DNA from: an uncultured Myxococcales bacterium
GTDB taxonomy: Bacteria > Myxococcota_A > UBA9042
NCBI GenBank assembly: GCA_903924465.1
Contig: CAIYBN010000120.1
Location: 1-64,000, forward strand
Direction: 5' to 3'
DNA: 64,000 nucleotides
Positions 1-9,599 of this stretch are shown in pieces (within the stretch, counting starts at the first letter, position 1; each line of letters opens with the position of its first letter). The notes below the pieces were generated by a model, which was not told the DNA's origin, ran no database searches, and saw nothing but the letters and a program-made list of their open reading frames with translations. The translations under genes were made by a program, and so were the position numbers.

Positions 1-111
1 ATGAAGCGCGCCGGGATGCGGTGGGAACGCGACGGCGCGACGGCGATGCTGGCGCTACGCGCGGCTTGGCGGAGTACGAAGGGGTTTGTGGGGCTGGTCA
101 GGGCGGCTTGA
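1..111 (+). mobile_element. C-terminal end of an ISKra4-like transposase (cut by window edge)
   Basis: Frame 1 reads MKRAGMRWERDGATAMLALRAAWRSTKGFVGLVRAA*, resembling the conserved 'MRWSxxGAxAxLxLRA' C-terminus of ISKra4-family transposases. Too short for the ORF track. Confidence 0.5.
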
Positions 112-180
112 GGGCGGCGGAAATTTGTCGGGGATGCGCCCGAGCGAGATGGCCGATTTCGCTCCTCCGCCCGCGCCCGG

Positions 181-1794
181 TCAATTCCGCGGCGCCGCAG
201 TGTTGCGAAAAACGAGCAGTGAGCCGCCGAGGACTGCGTCAGGTTCCACGCCGCGCAGGTAGGACCAGGCATCATCGCGGCGCGTATAATCGGCAGCCCG
301 GCCTTCAAGCACGCCTGCCCCGCCGTAGATGCACGTGGCCGACACTGCAAGAACGTCCGCATGATCGCCAATGGCCGCGCGCGCTTGATTTGGCGCCGGT
401 GGCCGCCCCAGGGTGCCGCACGACCGCCAGACGGTCTGACCGACATAGCGCGCGGGGTCGGCATTGCCAAAATACGCCAGATCGACACGCCCCGTCGGCG
501 GCGGATGGATCGCGAGGTAGTGTTGCAACGTCGGCAGCGCTTGGCCCCAATCGGCGCCGGCATCCACGACAGCCGGGGGGATGGCGTCAGCACCACCGAA
601 GCAGCCGTTGGCAAAAGCCAGATAGTGCGGATGGATGGCCACCGACTCCGCGACAAACGCCAAGGCGAGCGCCGAGGCAAGCCAGCGCAGCCGTCGGGCC
701 CCGTGATGCCAGAGTGCGACCCACGCGGCAGCAGCCAGCCACCATAACACGGGCAGAAATGGCGTCAGATGTCGGTGGCCAAGATTCTGCTTGGCTGCGA
801 TCGCGAGCATCAGATAGCCAACCAGCAGCGCCACCCACCCGCGATCGCTGCGCCACAGCGCGCGCGGCACACGCCACACCGCTCCAACCAGGGCCAGCAC
901 CAGCAGCGCTACCGGCGTCTTGACCAACAGCAGCGCCGGCAAATACCAGCGCGTCCCTTGCGGCCACCACGTGCCGAGCAGGTAGACACCGCGGGGCGCG
1001 GAGCGCTTGAGCAGCGATGCGTTCAGACCGTTCCACACGTGATCCAGCGCCACCGCGGGCGACACGTGGCGCCACTGTGCGAGCAGCAGAAACGGCAGCA
1101 ACAGGCACACCACCGCGACGAGGCCGGTCAGCAACGCCGCGCGACCCGCTGGCAGCAGGTTGCGCCGCCACGACTTCGCATCTGGGAACAGCCACAGCAG
1201 CGGCGTCAGCAGCGGCAATGCCAAGGCCGACCATTTGCTGGCCATGCCCAGCGCCATCGCCGCACCCGCGACGACGAGCCACCGAAACTTGCTGGTCTGC
1301 CTGTGCTGCCACAACGCCCAAGCCGCCAGCCACCAGCCCAGCGCGTGGCCGATATCAGTCGTCGCGTACCGGGCGTGTGCCAGCCACCCGGGATCGAGCG
1401 ACGCAATCGCCAGGATCGTCAAGCCGAACGCTGGACCGTGGCGCCGCGTCGCCCACAGACCCAAGAGCGCCAGCGCCAAGGTCGCCAGCGCCAGATTCAT
1501 CTGCCGTGCGGGCCGCAGCACCACCGGCGAGTCCACATCTCCTTGGGCATACCGGTCGGGCCCGGAGAGACGCAGCCAGGTCGGCAGCACGATCGCGGCG
1601 GCGAGCAGATAGGGGTGGTCCTGACCGTCAAAGTTCGGTCCGCGATCCAGCAGCGCAAGACCGTAGCCGACGTGCAACCGCTCGTCCCACACGGGCGATT
1701 CCTGCCGCAAGCTCAGCTCCCCGCGCACGGCAAATTGCCCCAGCAGCAGCGCCGCCAACAGGATTTCACGCCAGCGGTGAACGGTTATTGGCAT
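181..1794 (-). CDS. GT39/PMT-like multi-TM glycosyltransferase family protein
   Basis: 537 aa, many TM segments, N-terminal 'ESPVWDERLHVGYG' region with acidic residue as in GT39 proteins. Confidence 0.65.
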   Translation of the reverse strand: MPITVHRWREILLAALLLGQFAVRGELSLRQESPVWDERLHVGYGLALLDRGPNFDGQDHPYLLAAAIVLPTWLRLSGPDRYAQGDVDSPVVLRPARQMNLALATLALALLGLWATRRHGPAFGLTILAIASLDPGWLAHARYATTDIGHALGWWLAAWALWQHRQTSKFRWLVVAGAAMALGMASKWSALALPLLTPLLWLFPDAKSWRRNLLPAGRAALLTGLVAVVCLLLPFLLLAQWRHVSPAVALDHVWNGLNASLLKRSAPRGVYLLGTWWPQGTRWYLPALLLVKTPVALLVLALVGAVWRVPRALWRSDRGWVALLVGYLMLAIAAKQNLGHRHLTPFLPVLWWLAAAAWVALWHHGARRLRWLASALALAFVAESVAIHPHYLAFANGCFGGADAIPPAVVDAGADWGQALPTLQHYLAIHPPPTGRVDLAYFGNADPARYVGQTVWRSCGTLGRPPAPNQARAAIGDHADVLAVSATCIYGGAGVLEGRAADYTRRDDAWSYLRGVEPDAVLGGSLLVFRNTAAPRN

Positions 1795-2249
1795 GAGGGG
1801 CAGAGACCAAACAGGTCCATGCGGTGGTGGGTCAGCTTGTAGCCGTGCAATTTGGCCACGTCTTCTTGCAGCGCCTCAATCGCGGTGTTCTCAAACTCGA
1901 CGATCTTGCCGCAGCGCGTGCAGATCATGTGGTCGTGGTGGTCCTCGCCACTCACATGGACTTCATAACGCGCCGTGCCATCGGCAAAATGCGACACTTC
2001 GACGAGGCCGTAGCGCTCCAGGAGCTTGAGCGTGCGGTACACGGTCGCGTAGCCCACGGTCGGATCGATATCGCGAACGCGACGGTGCAACTCGTCCACG
2101 TTCAAGTGCCCGTGATGATAGAGCGTTTCAGCGATCTGCAGCCGCTGCGGCGTCATGCGCTGGTTGTCGCGGCTGATGCGATCGATGAACACATCGCGCC
2201 AACCGTCGAATCCTGCGAGCCTTCCAGCAATGTTGGCTTTGTCCGACAC
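1785..2249 (-). CDS. fur: Fur-family ferric uptake regulator
   Basis: Fur core 'MTPQRLQIAETLYHHGHLNVDELHRRVRDIDPTVGYATVYRTLKLLERYGLVEVSHFADGTARYEVHVSGEDHHDHMICTRCGKIVEFEN'. GTG start chosen at 2249; the upstream part of the 365-aa ORF is antisense to the next gene. Confidence 0.9.
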   Translation of the reverse strand: MSDKANIAGRLAGFDGWRDVFIDRISRDNQRMTPQRLQIAETLYHHGHLNVDELHRRVRDIDPTVGYATVYRTLKLLERYGLVEVSHFADGTARYEVHVSGEDHHDHMICTRCGKIVEFENTAIEALQEDVAKLHGYKLTHHRMDLFGLCPSCQ

Positions 2250-2367
2250 AGCGCACCCCGCGAGCGGCAAGTCTGGCCTAGAGCCAAGGTTTGGGCAAGG
2301 CGGGTTGTGGCAAAACGCGCTGAGTGATAGGAAGTCAGCGCCCCGAACGCGGGCGAACGAGGATTCC

Positions 2368-3258
2368 ATGGGCTCAACAATACTCGCGCTGGTCGCGGTC
2401 GTCTGCGGTGCTGCGGCGCTGTATTTCTGGACGACTTTGGCCAAGCTGCAAGAACAGGTGCAGAAACTCTCAGAACGCGCGGAAAAAGCCGAACGCGACG
2501 AAGGCAAGGCGCAGGAACGCGCGGAGCAATTGCGCAAGAAGCTGGAGAAGACCGGTGAAGCGGTTTCCAAGGACGATCGCGCGCAAAAAGAAGCGGCCCA
2601 ACGGCTGGCGCTGAGCAAGGAAGACATTGCCAAGGCGCGTTCCGGGCAAAAGAAGGCCGAGGAAGCGCTGTCTGAACTGCAGGTGAAGCACCGCAAGGCG
2701 GAACACCAGTTGGAAGAACTGCAGCACGTCGTGAATGAGCTCAAGGGCAAGAAGAAGGTCGTGGCGATCGTCGAGGAAGAAGCGCCGCCACCGCCGCCGC
2801 CGTTTGTCGAGGATCCGAAGGTCGCGGCGCGGCGCGCGGAGTACGAGGCGGAGCGCGCGTTGCGGCAGGCAGAAATCGACAAGATGCGTCTGGAGCAGCA
2901 AGCCGTTCGCGAGGAGCAGCAGGTTGGCCGTATTCGCGATCAGCTGGCGAAGCTGCGCAGCGAGCGCGAATGGGTCATCAACGAGCTGTTCGAGATGCGT
3001 CTCGCGCTGCGTGTGACCAACCAGAAGGCCGAGGACAACCGCCGCGCGTACATCATGACGATGGGTGCGCTCGATCTGGCGGAAGATGAGCTGTACCGGC
3101 TCAAACATGGCAAAGAGCGCCCGGAATTCACGCCGAATCGCGCCGCGCATGTGGTCGCTGCAGTCGAAGTGGAAGGCTCGGATGCTGGTGAAGGCGCTGA
3201 TGTTTCAGCGGTTTTGGCCGAAGCTGAAGTCGAAGTGGGCCCGACGGCGGAAGCGTGA
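2368..3258 (+). CDS. Single-TM coiled-coil protein
   Basis: N-terminal TM 'MGSTILALVAVVCGAAALYFWTTL' followed by long Lys/Glu/Gln coiled coil. Confidence 0.7.
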   Translation: MGSTILALVAVVCGAAALYFWTTLAKLQEQVQKLSERAEKAERDEGKAQERAEQLRKKLEKTGEAVSKDDRAQKEAAQRLALSKEDIAKARSGQKKAEEALSELQVKHRKAEHQLEELQHVVNELKGKKKVVAIVEEEAPPPPPPFVEDPKVAARRAEYEAERALRQAEIDKMRLEQQAVREEQQVGRIRDQLAKLRSEREWVINELFEMRLALRVTNQKAEDNRRAYIMTMGALDLAEDELYRLKHGKERPEFTPNRAAHVVAAVEVEGSDAGEGADVSAVLAEAEVEVGPTAEA

Positions 3259-3275
3259 GCCGCGCGACTGCCCCC

Positions 3276-3304
3276 TTGTTATTGAAAGTGACTTTCGTTA
3301 TCAT
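3276..3304 (+). promoter_or_regulatory. Putative feo promoter (TTGTTA-17-TATCAT) with Fur-box-like dyad in spacer
   Basis: TGAAAGTGACTTTCG (3283-3297) fits the 7-1-7 Fur pattern TGATAATnATTATCA, with a perfect inner dyad GAAAGT-G-ACTTTC. It lies between a -35-like and a -10-like hexamer. Confidence 0.65.
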
Positions 3305-3353
3305 GGTTCTGCCGCGGCAGGCATTCTGCGCGGCGACTTGAGGCGAAACGACC

Positions 3354-3608
3354 ATGGTCAGCCATACGCTCGATTCCATCCAACCAGGCGAACCGCATCG
3401 GGTCACGTGGGTCGCGCTCGCGGGCGTGCTCGGCGATCGCCTGGTGGAACTGGGCTTTACGCCCGGCGCACCGGTGCAACTGTTGCGGCGCGCGCCGTTT
3501 GGCGGTCCGCTTCAGGTGCAAGTGCGTGATTTCGTGCTGTCTTTGCGGCGAGCAGACGCCCAAGCAATCTACACGGCACGTGTGCTTCCGACGGATCAGG
3601 CGGCTTGA
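3354..3608 (+). CDS. feoA: Ferrous iron transport protein A
   Basis: 84 aa SH3-like FeoA pattern 'GDRLVELGFTPGAPVQLLRRAPFGGPLQVQVRDFVLSLRRADA'; directly upstream of feoB. Confidence 0.88.
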   Translation: MVSHTLDSIQPGEPHRVTWVALAGVLGDRLVELGFTPGAPVQLLRRAPFGGPLQVQVRDFVLSLRRADAQAIYTARVLPTDQAA

Positions 3609-3609
3609 C

Positions 3610-5799
3610 GTGAGCAGCGCGGGGCCAGATTCGCCGAGGCGACCGCTGGAAGTGGCGCTCGCGGGCAATCCCAATACCGGCAAGACGACGCTGTTCAACG
3701 CCCTGACCGGCGCGCGGGCGCACGTGGGCAACTACCCGGGTATCACGGTGGAGCGCCGCGTGGGCACGCACCACGCGCCCGAGCAAGCCTGGCGCGTGAC
3801 CGATTTGCCGGGCTGCTACAGCTTGTCCGCGCACAGCCCGGAAGAGGAAATCGCCCACCACGCGCTGACGGGACGGACGAACGATCCGATCCCGGACGTC
3901 GTCGTCGTCGTCGTCGATGCGGCCAATCTGGCACGCAACTTGCTGCTGCTGTTGCAGATCGCTGAAATCGGTCGACCTGTTCTGGTCGCGCTCAACATGA
4001 TGGATGCGGCGCACAAGGAAGGCATCGACATCGACGTCGCGGCGCTGCAGCGCGAGTTGCAGTGCCCCGTGGTGGCGATGGTGGCGGCGCGCGGCGAGGG
4101 GATCGACGCGCTGGACGTTGCGGTCGCGGCGGTGGCGGCGAATCCACAGCTGGGTCGCGTAGCTGAGACGCCGTGGCCTGAGTCCGTGGCGCAGACCATC
4201 GCGCAGGCCCGGGCGATTCTTGTCCAGTCGGGCCTGCAGCCCCCGCCAGTCAGCGACGGCGACGTCTTGTGGTGGCTCGCGACCGATCCGGAGATCGCGG
4301 ATGCCGAAATGCCCGGACTTGGCCGTGCGCTGCTGGAGGCCATTCCCCGGCCAGTCGATCCAGCGCTGGATCCACGACGCGTTGCCACGGTCACGCGGTT
4401 TGCCCGCATCGACGCGATTCTCGGACGCTGCGTGCGCCGCCGGGATGTGACGACGTCCGGCCGGTCGGAGCGGGTCGATCGCGTGCTCCTGCACCCCGCG
4501 CTGGGTGCCGGGCTGTTTATCCTGGCGATGGCCGGGCTGTTTCAAGCGGTGTTTGCTGGCGCGCAGCCCGCCGTGGACGTGGTGGAATCGGTGATGGGCT
4601 CCATCAGCGACCTGTTGCGCACCTGGCTGCCCGACAACCTGCTGCGCGACGTGCTCATCGACGGCGTCCTTGCCGGAATTTCCGGCACGCTGGTGTTTCT
4701 GCCGCAGATTCTCATGCTTTTTCTCGGCATTTCGCTGCTGGAAGACTCGGGCTATCTGGCGCGAACGGCCTATCTGGTCGATCAGCTGATGGCCCGCATC
4801 GGCCTGCCCGGCAAGGCGTTCGTGCCGCTGCTGTCGGCTTACGCCTGTGCCGTGCCGGCCATCATGGCGACCCGCACGATGCCCGATCGCCGCGATCGCC
4901 TGCTGACGATCATGGTGGCGCCGCTGATGTCCTGCTCCGCGCGCCTGCCGGTGTACACGCTGGTGACCGCGGCGGTTTTCGCCCACCAAGCGCGGGTGCT
5001 GGGCATTTTTTCGCTAGGCGGACTGGTCGTCACGGCAATGTATGCCCTCGGCTTCCTGCTGGCGATTGTGTCCGCGTTCGTGCTGCGCCGGACCGCCATC
5101 CAAGGTGGCGGAGCGCCGCTTCTGCTGGAAATGCCGCCGTATCGCTGGCCGCGCTGGCGCAACGTGGTGCGCAGTCTGCTCGACCGCGCGTGGGTCTTCG
5201 TCGCGCAGACCGGCACCGTCATCGTCGCGCTGACCGTGATCCTGTGGGCGTTGATGACGTTTCCCCGCGAAGGCCTGGATCCTCAGATCAAGGCGACGCG
5301 CACCGCGCAGGTGCAGGTGCTGACGGGCGAGGCCGAGCGGGCGCAAGCGCTGCAGTCGCTGGAACGCGACGACGCCCAGGTTCGCTTGCAGAACAGCATC
5401 GCCGGCCGCATCGGCCGCACCATTGAACCGCTGATTGCCCCGCTGGGCTTTGATTGGCGCATCGGCATTGGCCTGGTCGGTTCGTTTGCCGCGCGGGAAG
5501 TGCTGGTGCCGATCATGGGTCAAGTCTTTGGCCGCGGCAGCCAAGCCGATATCGACGACCGTTACGCCGCCGACGTCGGCAAATCGATGGCCCACGCTGG
5601 TGCGCTGACGCCGCTCAAGGGCCTGTCGCTGATGGTGTTTTTTGCGATCGCCATGCAGTGCCTCAGCACCTTGGCCACGATCCGGCGCGAAACGAATTCC
5701 TGGCGCTGGCCGATTTTCGCCGTGGTGTATCTCAACAGCCTCGCCTGGCTGGCCAGCTTCGCCGTGTTCCAGATCGGCACGCGCTTGGGATTCTCATGA
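3610..5799 (+). CDS. feoB: Ferrous iron transport protein B
   Basis: G1 motif 'VALAGNPNTGKTTLFNALTG', 'GNYPGITVER', 'DLPGCYSL', FeoB permease region with 'YACAVPAIMATRTMPDRRDRLLTIMVAPLMSCSARLPVYTL'. GTG start overlapping the feoA end region. Confidence 0.95.
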   Translation: MSSAGPDSPRRPLEVALAGNPNTGKTTLFNALTGARAHVGNYPGITVERRVGTHHAPEQAWRVTDLPGCYSLSAHSPEEEIAHHALTGRTNDPIPDVVVVVVDAANLARNLLLLLQIAEIGRPVLVALNMMDAAHKEGIDIDVAALQRELQCPVVAMVAARGEGIDALDVAVAAVAANPQLGRVAETPWPESVAQTIAQARAILVQSGLQPPPVSDGDVLWWLATDPEIADAEMPGLGRALLEAIPRPVDPALDPRRVATVTRFARIDAILGRCVRRRDVTTSGRSERVDRVLLHPALGAGLFILAMAGLFQAVFAGAQPAVDVVESVMGSISDLLRTWLPDNLLRDVLIDGVLAGISGTLVFLPQILMLFLGISLLEDSGYLARTAYLVDQLMARIGLPGKAFVPLLSAYACAVPAIMATRTMPDRRDRLLTIMVAPLMSCSARLPVYTLVTAAVFAHQARVLGIFSLGGLVVTAMYALGFLLAIVSAFVLRRTAIQGGGAPLLLEMPPYRWPRWRNVVRSLLDRAWVFVAQTGTVIVALTVILWALMTFPREGLDPQIKATRTAQVQVLTGEAERAQALQSLERDDAQVRLQNSIAGRIGRTIEPLIAPLGFDWRIGIGLVGSFAAREVLVPIMGQVFGRGSQADIDDRYAADVGKSMAHAGALTPLKGLSLMVFFAIAMQCLSTLATIRRETNSWRWPIFAVVYLNSLAWLASFAVFQIGTRLGFS

Positions 5800-5987
5800 C
5801 GTGGGATGCCGTCGCCGCTCTCGGCGTCGTCGCTGGCGCGGTTGCCCTGCTGGTGTGGCAGATGCAGCGCGGGCAGCGCGTATGCGCGAAGTGTGAGGTG
5901 GTCGACGCGCAGAAACGCCTGAGGACGCAGCGTGTGGCGCGCAGATCCGTTGCGTCCCTGGGCATCGGCGGCGTCAGAAAGTCATGA
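5796..5987 (+). CDS. Small FeoB-associated-like membrane protein with CxxC
   Basis: ATGA overlap with feoB stop. MTWDAVAALGVVAGAVALLVWQMQRGQRVCAKCEVVDAQ...: one TM followed by a CAKC motif. Confidence 0.6.
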   Translation: MTWDAVAALGVVAGAVALLVWQMQRGQRVCAKCEVVDAQKRLRTQRVARRSVASLGIGGVRKS

Positions 5988-7113
5988 AACCCTGCAGCAG
6001 CAGGTTCACCTTGGACACGTTGCCAAAAGCCGTGCCGAACGACTGGGCGTAAATCGACGACGGATTGGACGTGATGGGCAGCCGCGCCGCAACGCCCAGG
6101 CGCACCGGGCCGGCGTGGAACCGCAGGCCGGCCGTTGCGAAGATATCCTGCATGGCCGGCGCGTTGTAGAGATTGACCAAGCCATCCAATTCGCCCACGA
6201 CGTCCAAAATCACGGCGCGAACGACGGTTGACACACCCCAGTTGCCATAGCCGACAGCCGAGTAGAGCGGATTGTCGCGCACCGCCTGCATGTGGGTAAA
6301 TTCCGCGCGGAGCATCAGGGTGAAAATCGACAACTGCCCGCCGATGATACCGTACGGCTGGATCGACAGGTATTCGTGCAGGTATTTGGGCAGCACGAGC
6401 GCATTGGACAGCGCCAGCACGTTGGCCTTCTGCGTGCCGGTCGGCAGGTACAGGGACACGCCACCGGTCCAGCCCAAGGCCGCGGTGTAGCCGGTCCGCG
6501 AGCCGGCGCGGAAGTCGAAATTCAGGTTTCCCAGTTCGAGCGAACTGTTCTCGGACGAGTAGAACGCCGCCAGCGGCAAGTACGCGGTCAAATCGTAGGT
6601 GCCAAAGTTGTATTCAAACCAGGGCTCCAGACCAAACGCCACAGCGTTGGACGGCGTCGCGGCCACCTGGGCGATATCCGCCACCGACTGGATGTTGCCC
6701 GGACTGATGTTGTCGATGGCCTTTTGCTGATCCGGCGTCGGCGTCACGCCCGCGCTCTTGAGATCGCCGTTGATCTGCGCCTTGGTCTGATCGACATTTT
6801 GCGCGACGGCCAGATCGTGCACGCGGGACGCATTGACGTTCTTCAGCACGGCGATCAAGTTCTTGGCGTCCGGATACTGCGCAGAAACCTTGTCCGCCAC
6901 TTGATCCAGCGCCTTCGCGGCGACCAGCGGCACCGGCGCGATGTGCAGGTTCACGCCCGCGGCGACCTTGCGGTCCTTCGACGACTGCCGCAGCGAATGG
7001 CCGGAGAACAAATCCACGTCGCGAAACGGCCGCGCCTCGTCGGCAAAGATCGGCAGCGCGGACAGCGCGAAGGCCGCCATCGTGACCAAAAAAGTGAGCG
7101 TGCGTGCGGCCAT
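5974..7113 (-). CDS. Secreted, putative outer-membrane beta-barrel protein
   Basis: Signal peptide 'MAARTLTFLVTMAAFALSALPIFA' and alternating amphipathic strands ending in ...LLLQGFMTF. Confidence 0.6.
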   Translation of the reverse strand: MAARTLTFLVTMAAFALSALPIFADEARPFRDVDLFSGHSLRQSSKDRKVAAGVNLHIAPVPLVAAKALDQVADKVSAQYPDAKNLIAVLKNVNASRVHDLAVAQNVDQTKAQINGDLKSAGVTPTPDQQKAIDNISPGNIQSVADIAQVAATPSNAVAFGLEPWFEYNFGTYDLTAYLPLAAFYSSENSSLELGNLNFDFRAGSRTGYTAALGWTGGVSLYLPTGTQKANVLALSNALVLPKYLHEYLSIQPYGIIGGQLSIFTLMLRAEFTHMQAVRDNPLYSAVGYGNWGVSTVVRAVILDVVGELDGLVNLYNAPAMQDIFATAGLRFHAGPVRLGVAARLPITSNPSSIYAQSFGTAFGNVSKVNLLLQGFMTF

Positions 7114-7194
7114 CGTGCCCTCCGTGCGTTGGCAGCGAGCCTAGCATGCAGGGCTTGCGTGAGACAAATTCACGCGCAGATCCGAAGTCGGCGG

Positions 7195-9021
7195 TCAGTG
7201 CGCTGGCGCCGCGCCGGCCAAGACCACGCCCAGCATGCGCGACACGTCGACCTGCATGTGCCACACGACAACAGCGCCTTCCAGTTCAACCCGCGACGTG
7301 GTCGGCGGCTGGACCAATTGCACCAGCGGATCGGTCGTGACGGTCGGACCCAGCGCCAGGCCCACTTCCTGCGACAACGCGTTGGCTTCGCGCGACAGAC
7401 TCGACCACTGCTGCGCGTCCGGATGATTCGGCCCGGCTGTCCGCGCTTGAATTTGCCACGCCTGCGCGAGCATACCCGCGAGGCGTCCCATCCGCCGCGC
7501 AAGCCCGGCGTCGCGCTGGGTGTCGCGCTGACGAATATCCGCCAGCCACGTTTCCAGACGGTCGCGCAGGGACGCGGCAGCTTCCTGCCCGCGACATTCC
7601 AGCCGCAGCGTCAAGTCCTTGTCATTCCACAACGCGACGCCGATCTTGACGTGCTGCGCCAGCGCGCCGCCCGGCAGCCAATGCGCCGTACCCTTGGAAT
7701 CCGCAGTCAGCGCCCACACCGGCCCGCTTCCCTGCAACGTTTGCAGCCGCTCCGCCATCACCGCATCGGCCGTCAGCCGCGGCACTTTGCCGGTCCGCAC
7801 ATCCATGAGCCGCGCCAACACCGTCTCGCGGCCCAGCCACAGCGTGCGTTTGCCCAGCGCCATGACCTGCCAGCGCACGCCACCATCCGCGAACGACAGC
7901 GTCCGCGCCGGCCCCGTTTGCGACACGGTCGCGTGCAGCTTGGCCCCCAACGCGTCGAGCTTGTTCTGCGCGGTGGTCGTGTCGAGCAACAGCGCCGCAT
8001 CGTCGCCTTCGCGAACCAGGAGCCACTGACCATCGGCGGGCTGCCACGCCTGGGCGCGCGCGAGACGGATGGGCGCCAGCAGGCGCGAGGTCTGGGCATC
8101 GGCCACGGACTGCATCTGCTCGGCGGCGGTCAGACGCAGACCGACGAGCTCCTGCACATCAGCCGGCACGTCGTTGATCACCGGCTGCTCGCGTTGCCGA
8201 AAAACCAGCGCTGTCGCAGCGACGGCGACAAGCGTCAGGACGATGGCAATCGGCACCAGCGCACGCTTGGACGCGCCCGGCTTGCCGCGGTTGTCGACCA
8301 GCCACGCGACGCCCACGCCCACGCCGTACAGGATCACCAGCGGCGCGGACATGATGGTCTGGTTGATCGGATCCGGAGTCGGCGTCAGCACGGCGCCGAT
8401 GATGAACGCGATGACGACCCAGTAGCGGTAGAAACTGAGGAAGCCGCGCCACGTGACCATCTCGAGCGCCGACATGACATACATGAAGAGCGGCAGCTCA
8501 AAGACAACGCCGAAGCCCACGAGCAGGAACAGGACGAAGCTGACGGAACCGGCGATTGTCGGCTCCAACAGCAGTCCCGGCGCTTCGAGTGTCATGCGAA
8601 TCAGGAAATCCGCCATGAACGGCAGCGCGACCAGATAGCAGAACAGCGCGCCCAGCGCGAAACAGCCGACACTGGCCACGACCACCGGCAGGATCAGGCG
8701 CTTTTCCTTGCCCAAAAGACCGGGCGCGATGAAGGCCCAGAGCTGCCAGAACACGAATGGACTGGCAATGAAAACGCCGCCGATGAGCGACAGCTTCATG
8801 TAGACTTCAATACTTTCCGTGATCGCCAGCGCCTTGATCACAAACAGATTATTCGCCGCCATGGCATCGCGGAGCGGCGCAGTCAAGATGGCGTACAGCT
8901 CGATGTGCCAGGCCCACGCCACGAAGAAGCCGACGAAGATCGCCAGCGTCGCTTTGAATACCCGCGAGCGGAGCTCGATCAGGTGCTCGCGAAAGGTCAT
9001 GCTGGCCGCTACTTCACTCAT
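7195..9021 (-). CDS. tatC: Sec-independent translocase TatC with ~360-aa C-terminal extension
   Basis: TatC core 'MTFREHLIELRSRVFKA...SPFVFWQLWAFIAPGLLGKEKR...FYRYWVVIAFIIGAVLTPTPDPINQTIMSAPLVILY'; extension follows residue ~245. Confidence 0.92.
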   Translation of the reverse strand: MSEVAASMTFREHLIELRSRVFKATLAIFVGFFVAWAWHIELYAILTAPLRDAMAANNLFVIKALAITESIEVYMKLSLIGGVFIASPFVFWQLWAFIAPGLLGKEKRLILPVVVASVGCFALGALFCYLVALPFMADFLIRMTLEAPGLLLEPTIAGSVSFVLFLLVGFGVVFELPLFMYVMSALEMVTWRGFLSFYRYWVVIAFIIGAVLTPTPDPINQTIMSAPLVILYGVGVGVAWLVDNRGKPGASKRALVPIAIVLTLVAVAATALVFRQREQPVINDVPADVQELVGLRLTAAEQMQSVADAQTSRLLAPIRLARAQAWQPADGQWLLVREGDDAALLLDTTTAQNKLDALGAKLHATVSQTGPARTLSFADGGVRWQVMALGKRTLWLGRETVLARLMDVRTGKVPRLTADAVMAERLQTLQGSGPVWALTADSKGTAHWLPGGALAQHVKIGVALWNDKDLTLRLECRGQEAAASLRDRLETWLADIRQRDTQRDAGLARRMGRLAGMLAQAWQIQARTAGPNHPDAQQWSSLSREANALSQEVGLALGPTVTTDPLVQLVQPPTTSRVELEGAVVVWHMQVDVSRMLGVVLAGAAPAH

Positions 9022-9536
9022 GCCGGCGGCACTTCCTCAGGTGGCGTTTCGTCGGGCGGGATCGCGGATTCGGCCAGGGCTTCCGGATGAACCGGCCAGG
9101 AGCCCATGCGTTCGCGAGCGCCATCGGCAGGTGTGATGACATACGGCGTCACCGGCGGACCCGGCGCGCGCGCCTCCTCGGACGGCGGCGCCCCACGCTT
9201 GGCCACCACAGCAATCGTTTCGCCATCGGCGTGCGACCCAAACGGCGGCGGCGGCGGGGCCGGCTTGTCCAAAGCGTCGTCGTCGGTCTGTTTGGGCAAA
9301 GTCGCGAGTTTGGCGTTCAGCTCCGCCTTGATTTTCGCTTCCGGCAATCGTTCCACTTCCCGCGCCAAATCGTTCATCGCCGACTGCAGTTCCGCCTGCG
9401 TCAGGTTGGCCATGCGCCGCAAATCGCGCAGCCCGGTGCCAACCGTCTTGGCGACCTGCGGCAGCTTGTCCGGTCCAACGAACAAAAGCGCGATGAGGAG
9501 GATGACGAAGAGTTCTGGTCCGCCGATGCCGAACAC
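9018..9536 (-). CDS. tatB: Twin-arginine translocase TatA/TatB family protein
   Basis: 'MFGIGGPELFVILLIALLFVGPDKLPQVAKTVGTGLRDLRRM'; ATGA overlap with tatC. Confidence 0.88.
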   Translation of the reverse strand: MFGIGGPELFVILLIALLFVGPDKLPQVAKTVGTGLRDLRRMANLTQAELQSAMNDLAREVERLPEAKIKAELNAKLATLPKQTDDDALDKPAPPPPPFGSHADGETIAVVAKRGAPPSEEARAPGPPVTPYVITPADGARERMGSWPVHPEALAESAIPPDETPPEEVPPA

Positions 9537-9599
9537 ACGCGCCTCACGCCTCGTCCATGCGGCAAGGGAGTTTCAGGGTAGTCGCAGCCCGCCGGTCGG

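Noticed and set aside
6292-9090. 932-aa plus-strand ORF
   Set aside because: Arg/Gln/His-rich translation antisense to clear tatC and an OMP gene; typical GC-rich antisense artefact.
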